A DNA stretch of 40,988 nt from Planctomycetota bacterium. GTDB lineage: Bacteria > Planctomycetota > PUPC01 > DSUN01. The position numbers were made by a program, and so were the translations under genes. Positions 37,721 to 40,988 of the stretch are shown one piece after another. Position 1 is the stretch's first letter, and each line of letters opens with the position of its first letter. Under the pieces are notes generated by a model, which searched no databases, had not been told where the DNA came from, and worked only from the letters and a program-made list of their open reading frames with translations. The stretch spans positions 1 to 40,988 of the forward strand of contig VGYV01000003.1 of assembly GCA_016872855.1 (NCBI GenBank), in the 5' to 3' direction.

Positions 37721-38668
37721 TCAGCGCCGCATGGATGATAGCTCCTGTTGCGCCCACCGAAGCACCTCCATTGACCTTGGATCCTCCGGATTCCGCTGGA
37801 GGAGCGCAACCGCTTCGTCCAGGTGGGTCCTTGCCTCTTGCGTCTCACCAAGACGCCCAAGACAACGCCCAAGGAAGAAACGGATTCGACCGAGGAAGTA
37901 CCGATCCGGAGAGTTGTCCGTCGGCAACTCTTGGACCAGCTGGAGAACCGTCCGGAGGCTCCCGGCCGCTTCGCTGTAACGACCATCAGCGGATAGAGCG
38001 ATCCCGAGGTTGAAATGGGCTTCGGGCCACGACGGAAACAGATTCGCTGCCGATGAGTAGCAATCGATGGCGACCTTGTTCTGGCCGATAGACCGGTAGT
38101 AGTTGCCCAACTGGAAGGAGGCCAGCGCACGTCCGTCGGTGGACATCTCTTGTGAACTGAGCAATGAAATCACGGCGGCAGTACGGAGGGCTGATCCAGG
38201 ATCGGAAGAGAAGCGAGAGCGTTGGAGCTGACTGACTAGATATTCAATCTGGCTTGTCTCCGGGGGCTGGGGGCTAGGTCGCCTGACCGAAGATATGCGC
38301 CTTACCGACGAAGTCTGTAGCCTCATGTCCTGGGGTTCCGCTGCCTGGCGTTGCGGCGTACTGGTCTCGATCGCGGCGGCAGCCGACTGGAACTGGCGCT
38401 CGATGAACGTGCGGAGGGCTGGGTCGCCGAGTAGAGTCTGGATCATTCGTTCGAGGGGTGACTGTCTGATCGTTCGCAGGAGGAGCGCGAGGCCCGGCAA
38501 TAGCACGGCTAGCACTGTAGCTCCACCCAGACACCACGTAGCCGCGATCGTAAGGGCCTTAGCGCAAGCCCATGCTATGCCAACCGAGGTGACGCCCAGA
38601 GCCGCAATCAGTGCGACGTCAGTCCTGATCGAGCTCGCTGCCTTGAGGGACTTGGATAACTCATCCAT
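37721..38668 (-). CDS. TPR-containing membrane protein
   Basis: ATG at 38668 (MDELSKSLKAASS); two TM segments; AIDCYSSAANLFPSWPEAHFNLGIALSADGRYSEAAGSLRTVL. Confidence 0.8.
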   Translation of the reverse strand: MDELSKSLKAASSIRTDVALIAALGVTSVGIAWACAKALTIAATWCLGGATVLAVLLPGLALLLRTIRQSPLERMIQTLLGDPALRTFIERQFQSAAAAIETSTPQRQAAEPQDMRLQTSSVRRISSVRRPSPQPPETSQIEYLVSQLQRSRFSSDPGSALRTAAVISLLSSQEMSTDGRALASFQLGNYYRSIGQNKVAIDCYSSAANLFPSWPEAHFNLGIALSADGRYSEAAGSLRTVLQLVQELPTDNSPDRYFLGRIRFFLGRCLGRLGETQEARTHLDEAVALLQRNPEDPRSMEVLRWAQQELSSMRR

Positions 38669-38846
38669 CGTGGAGCCCCTGCCGTAAGTGGAAAGCCGCT
38701 TCGTCATGGCAGACCACATAGCTACCCCGCATGATAGCGACCTGAATCGCGGAGCGCAAACACGGCGAGCGACATTGCACCCGGCAAACACTCCGGGTAT
38801 GCTTGAACCTCTCTGGGGCCGCTCCGCGCAGCCTTCGATCCTCTCG

Positions 38847-38939
38847 GGTGCCACGCCCAGACTTGTTTGGGCGTGGGAGCAAGGGGTGAACGCGAGGGTG
38901 AGGAAGACACGCCCAAGCAGCAGCTTGGGCGTGGCACCT
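38847..38939. repeat. REP-like hairpin doublet 5' of the transposase
   Basis: GGGTGCCACGCCCAGACTTGTTTGGGCGTGG and GACACGCCCAAGCAGCAGCTTGGGCGTGGCACC. Confidence 0.92.
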
Positions 38940-38959
38940 GCAGCGTATGGGGACCGACC

Positions 38960-39523
38960 ATGGACGGCGTGGTGGTGAGGAAGGCCTGTCGGCGGTACAA
39001 CGACCCCGGGAATGCGCACGAACTGACATTCTCCTGCTTCCAGCGTCGCCGATTTCTGAGCAGGGATAGGACGCGGCTCTACCTCCGGGATGCCATCCTG
39101 ACTGCCAAGGTCGAGCATGCCTTCGACCTCCTTGCCTACGTGTTCATGCCCGAACACGCCCACATTCTCATCTGGCCTCGCGGAGAGCAATACGATGTCT
39201 CGGCCATTCTGAAGTCGGTCAAGCAACCGGTTGCGCGGAGGGCGGTCCTCTACCTGCGCCGGCACAATCCGCAGGGGCTCAGATGGCTTGCGACGGGGCA
39301 GAAGGATAAGCCGTACCGGTTCTGGCAAGCTGGCGGAGGGTACGACCGGAACATCATCAAGTCAGCAACCATTCGGCAGGCCACGGAGTACATTCACAAC
39401 AACCCTGTCCGCCGGGGACTTGTCCAGGCTCCGGAGGACTGGTATTGGTCGAGCGCCCGCGAATGGGTCGAGCCCGGAACCGGCCCGTTGCCGGTGGACA
39501 GGGCCTCGTTCCCCTCAACCTGA
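38960..39523 (+). mobile_element. REP-associated tyrosine transposase (RAYT, Y1/TnpA_REP family)
   Basis: AHELTFSCFQRRRF, VFMPEHAHILIWP (HUH), EYIHNNPVRRGLVQAPEDWYWSSAREW. Confidence 0.93.
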
Positions 39524-39547
39524 GGGCACTGTCGGAAACAAGAGGCG

Positions 39548-39697
39548 CGGGTGCCACGCCCAAACTCGTCTGGGCGTGCAAGTGAAGGGTGGACGCCAAG
39601 GTGGAGAAGACACGCCCAAGGAAGAGCTTGGGCGTGGCACCCGCGCTTCTCCTCGGGAGGTCAATGGGTGCCACGGGCAAACTCGTTTGTCCGTGTC
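39548..39697. repeat. REP-like hairpin doublet plus a third diverged hairpin 3' of the transposase
   Basis: GGGTGCCACGCCCAAACTCGTCTGGGCGTG, GACACGCCCAAGGAAGAGCTTGGGCGTGGCACCC, GGGTGCCACGGGCAAACTCGTTTGTCCGTG. Confidence 0.92.
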
Positions 39698-39740
39698 TTT
39701 CGCAACACGAAGTGGGTAGGGATTCTGACACCTGCGCGCG

Positions 39741-40988
39741 TCATTGCTTGGGCTTCTTTGCGGCCTGGTCGTCGAGGAAGCGGCGCACGTCGTCGTCGGA
39801 GTCGGTGCCGTAGACCTCGATCTCGTCGAGGCGCGCGGGGGGCCGACTAGAGTCTATGATGACCACCCGCACCCAGCGGGCGACCACGGGCGCCAGGTCG
39901 AACGCCCTGTGGCCGTGCAGCGCCGGCCCTGTGCAGTTGACGACGCGCTGCCAGGAGGGCGCCGCGGAGTCGGGATTGTACTCGGTGGCGGCGAGGATGT
40001 CGAAGCGCTTCGCCGCGCGGTCGTTGTACAGGATGGTGTGCTCGTTGGTGAGGACTACGCGGCGGATGAGGCGGGCCGCGCCGAGGTCAATCTCGGCCCA
40101 CGACGGCTCGGTCCTGGCGACCCAACTGTGCTTGTTGTTGTAGAGGCCGTCGCGGAGGTGCGCGGTCTGGTAGCGGGGGTCGGCGCCGTCGCGCCAGACG
40201 GATGAGGCGGCGGCCGCTACCCGCGGGAGGAGGGCGAGGTTGGCCCATCCCTCCTTGCTCTGGCGGGGCGCCGGGTCGTCCCAGTCTGCCGCGGCCTCGA
40301 GCTGTGCGCCGGCGGCGGGGTTCGAGGCGAGCCAGGCGGGGTCGAGGCGGCCCGTGATGCGGAACTCCTCGATGGCCGTGGCGGTGAACCAGGCGCCCAG
40401 CCCGAGCGAGCCGGCCGTGTAGTCGCGGTCGTTCGCCTCGATGCAGAACTCGCCGTCCACCCAGACCTTGATAGAGGTGCCGACGCGGAGGATGCGAAAG
40501 GTGTGTGCGACGCCGTCGGGGCACTTGGCCGGCCGGTGCCGCAGGCGGTTCCACCCGTTGTCCTTGAAAATCTTCTGCTCGTAGCTGGCCAGGGACACGC
40601 CATAGTAGTGCTCGCCGGCATTGCAGAAGTTCACGCTGCAATCGCACTCGGGCTGGAAGGCCTTGGTGACGCGCCAGGTGCCGGCGAGCTCGATGTCGCC
40701 GGTGAAGGGGGCGAGGAACATGATGCAGTTGCCGCCCGGTCCGCCGAAGCGCACCTCGCCGTCGGCCATGGACGGCTGCCCGCCGGTGGCGTGACGCCAG
40801 TCCTGCAGTTCGGCGGGGTCGGCGAAATCGTAGCGAAGCTCCACCCGCCCATCGGGCAGGGGCTTGAGCGCGCCGTGGAACGGCCCGCGGACCTCGGGTG
40901 GCGGGGGCGGAGGGTTGGGCTTGGCGGGGGGCGTGGGCCGCGCGACGGTCTCGGTCACGGGCTTCAAGGGCTTGTGCGGCTCGCCATC
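39741..40988 (-). CDS. LamG/DUF1080-like plus F5/8 type C (discoidin) domain protein, N-terminus beyond window or near its end
   Basis: LEYDFADPAELQDW-type start of LamG-like domain; WAEIDLGAARLIRRVVLTNEH...WVRVVIIDSSRPPARLDEIEVYGTD. Confidence 0.75.
   Translation of the reverse strand, partial: DGEPHKPLKPVTETVARPTPPAKPNPPPPPPEVRGPFHGALKPLPDGRVELRYDFADPAELQDWRHATGGQPSMADGEVRFGGPGGNCIMFLAPFTGDIELAGTWRVTKAFQPECDCSVNFCNAGEHYYGVSLASYEQKIFKDNGWNRLRHRPAKCPDGVAHTFRILRVGTSIKVWVDGEFCIEANDRDYTAGSLGLGAWFTATAIEEFRITGRLDPAWLASNPAAGAQLEAAADWDDPAPRQSKEGWANLALLPRVAAAASSVWRDGADPRYQTAHLRDGLYNNKHSWVARTEPSWAEIDLGAARLIRRVVLTNEHTILYNDRAAKRFDILAATEYNPDSAAPSWQRVVNCTGPALHGHRAFDLAPVVARWVRVVIIDSSRPPARLDEIEVYGTDSDDDVRRFLDDQAAKKPKQ

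Overview
High-GC (by eye) bacterial window, plausibly Planctomycetota/PVC-like, though that assignment is only an inference. It is dominated by a surface-polysaccharide gene cluster. Plus-strand genes at 1-5.9 kb and 14-28 kb include GT2/GT4 glycosyltransferases, five polysaccharide-deacetylase-like proteins, methyltransferases, a SPASM-type radical SAM, two tandem B12-binding radical SAM paralogs and an ATP-grasp protein. A minus-strand run at 13.6-6.2 kb encodes ACP, a VOC protein, FkbH, a LbH acyltransferase, GT87 and a polytopic membrane protein. A looser tail at 28-41 kb contains a ~1620-aa membrane-anchored PHP-like/DUF4091(GH123)-like/FnIII protein, a trypsin-like protease, a truncated YkgJ-like protein, a nucleoside hydrolase, an alcohol dehydrogenase-like protein, a TPR protein, a RAYT transposase inside its own REP hairpins, and a LamG/discoidin protein. 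The most striking feature is not a gene. The window is saturated with (i) tracts of degenerate 7- or 8-nt words, often arranged as the two arms of an inverted repeat, and (ii) GC-rich nested palindromes. These lie between genes, often supplying the upstream gene's stop codon, and also in frame inside genes. The same heptad tract sits at the homologous position in two tandem radical-SAM paralogs. No rRNA, tRNA or CRISPR was recognised. All calls come from reading the sequence and ORF translations; no searches were run.
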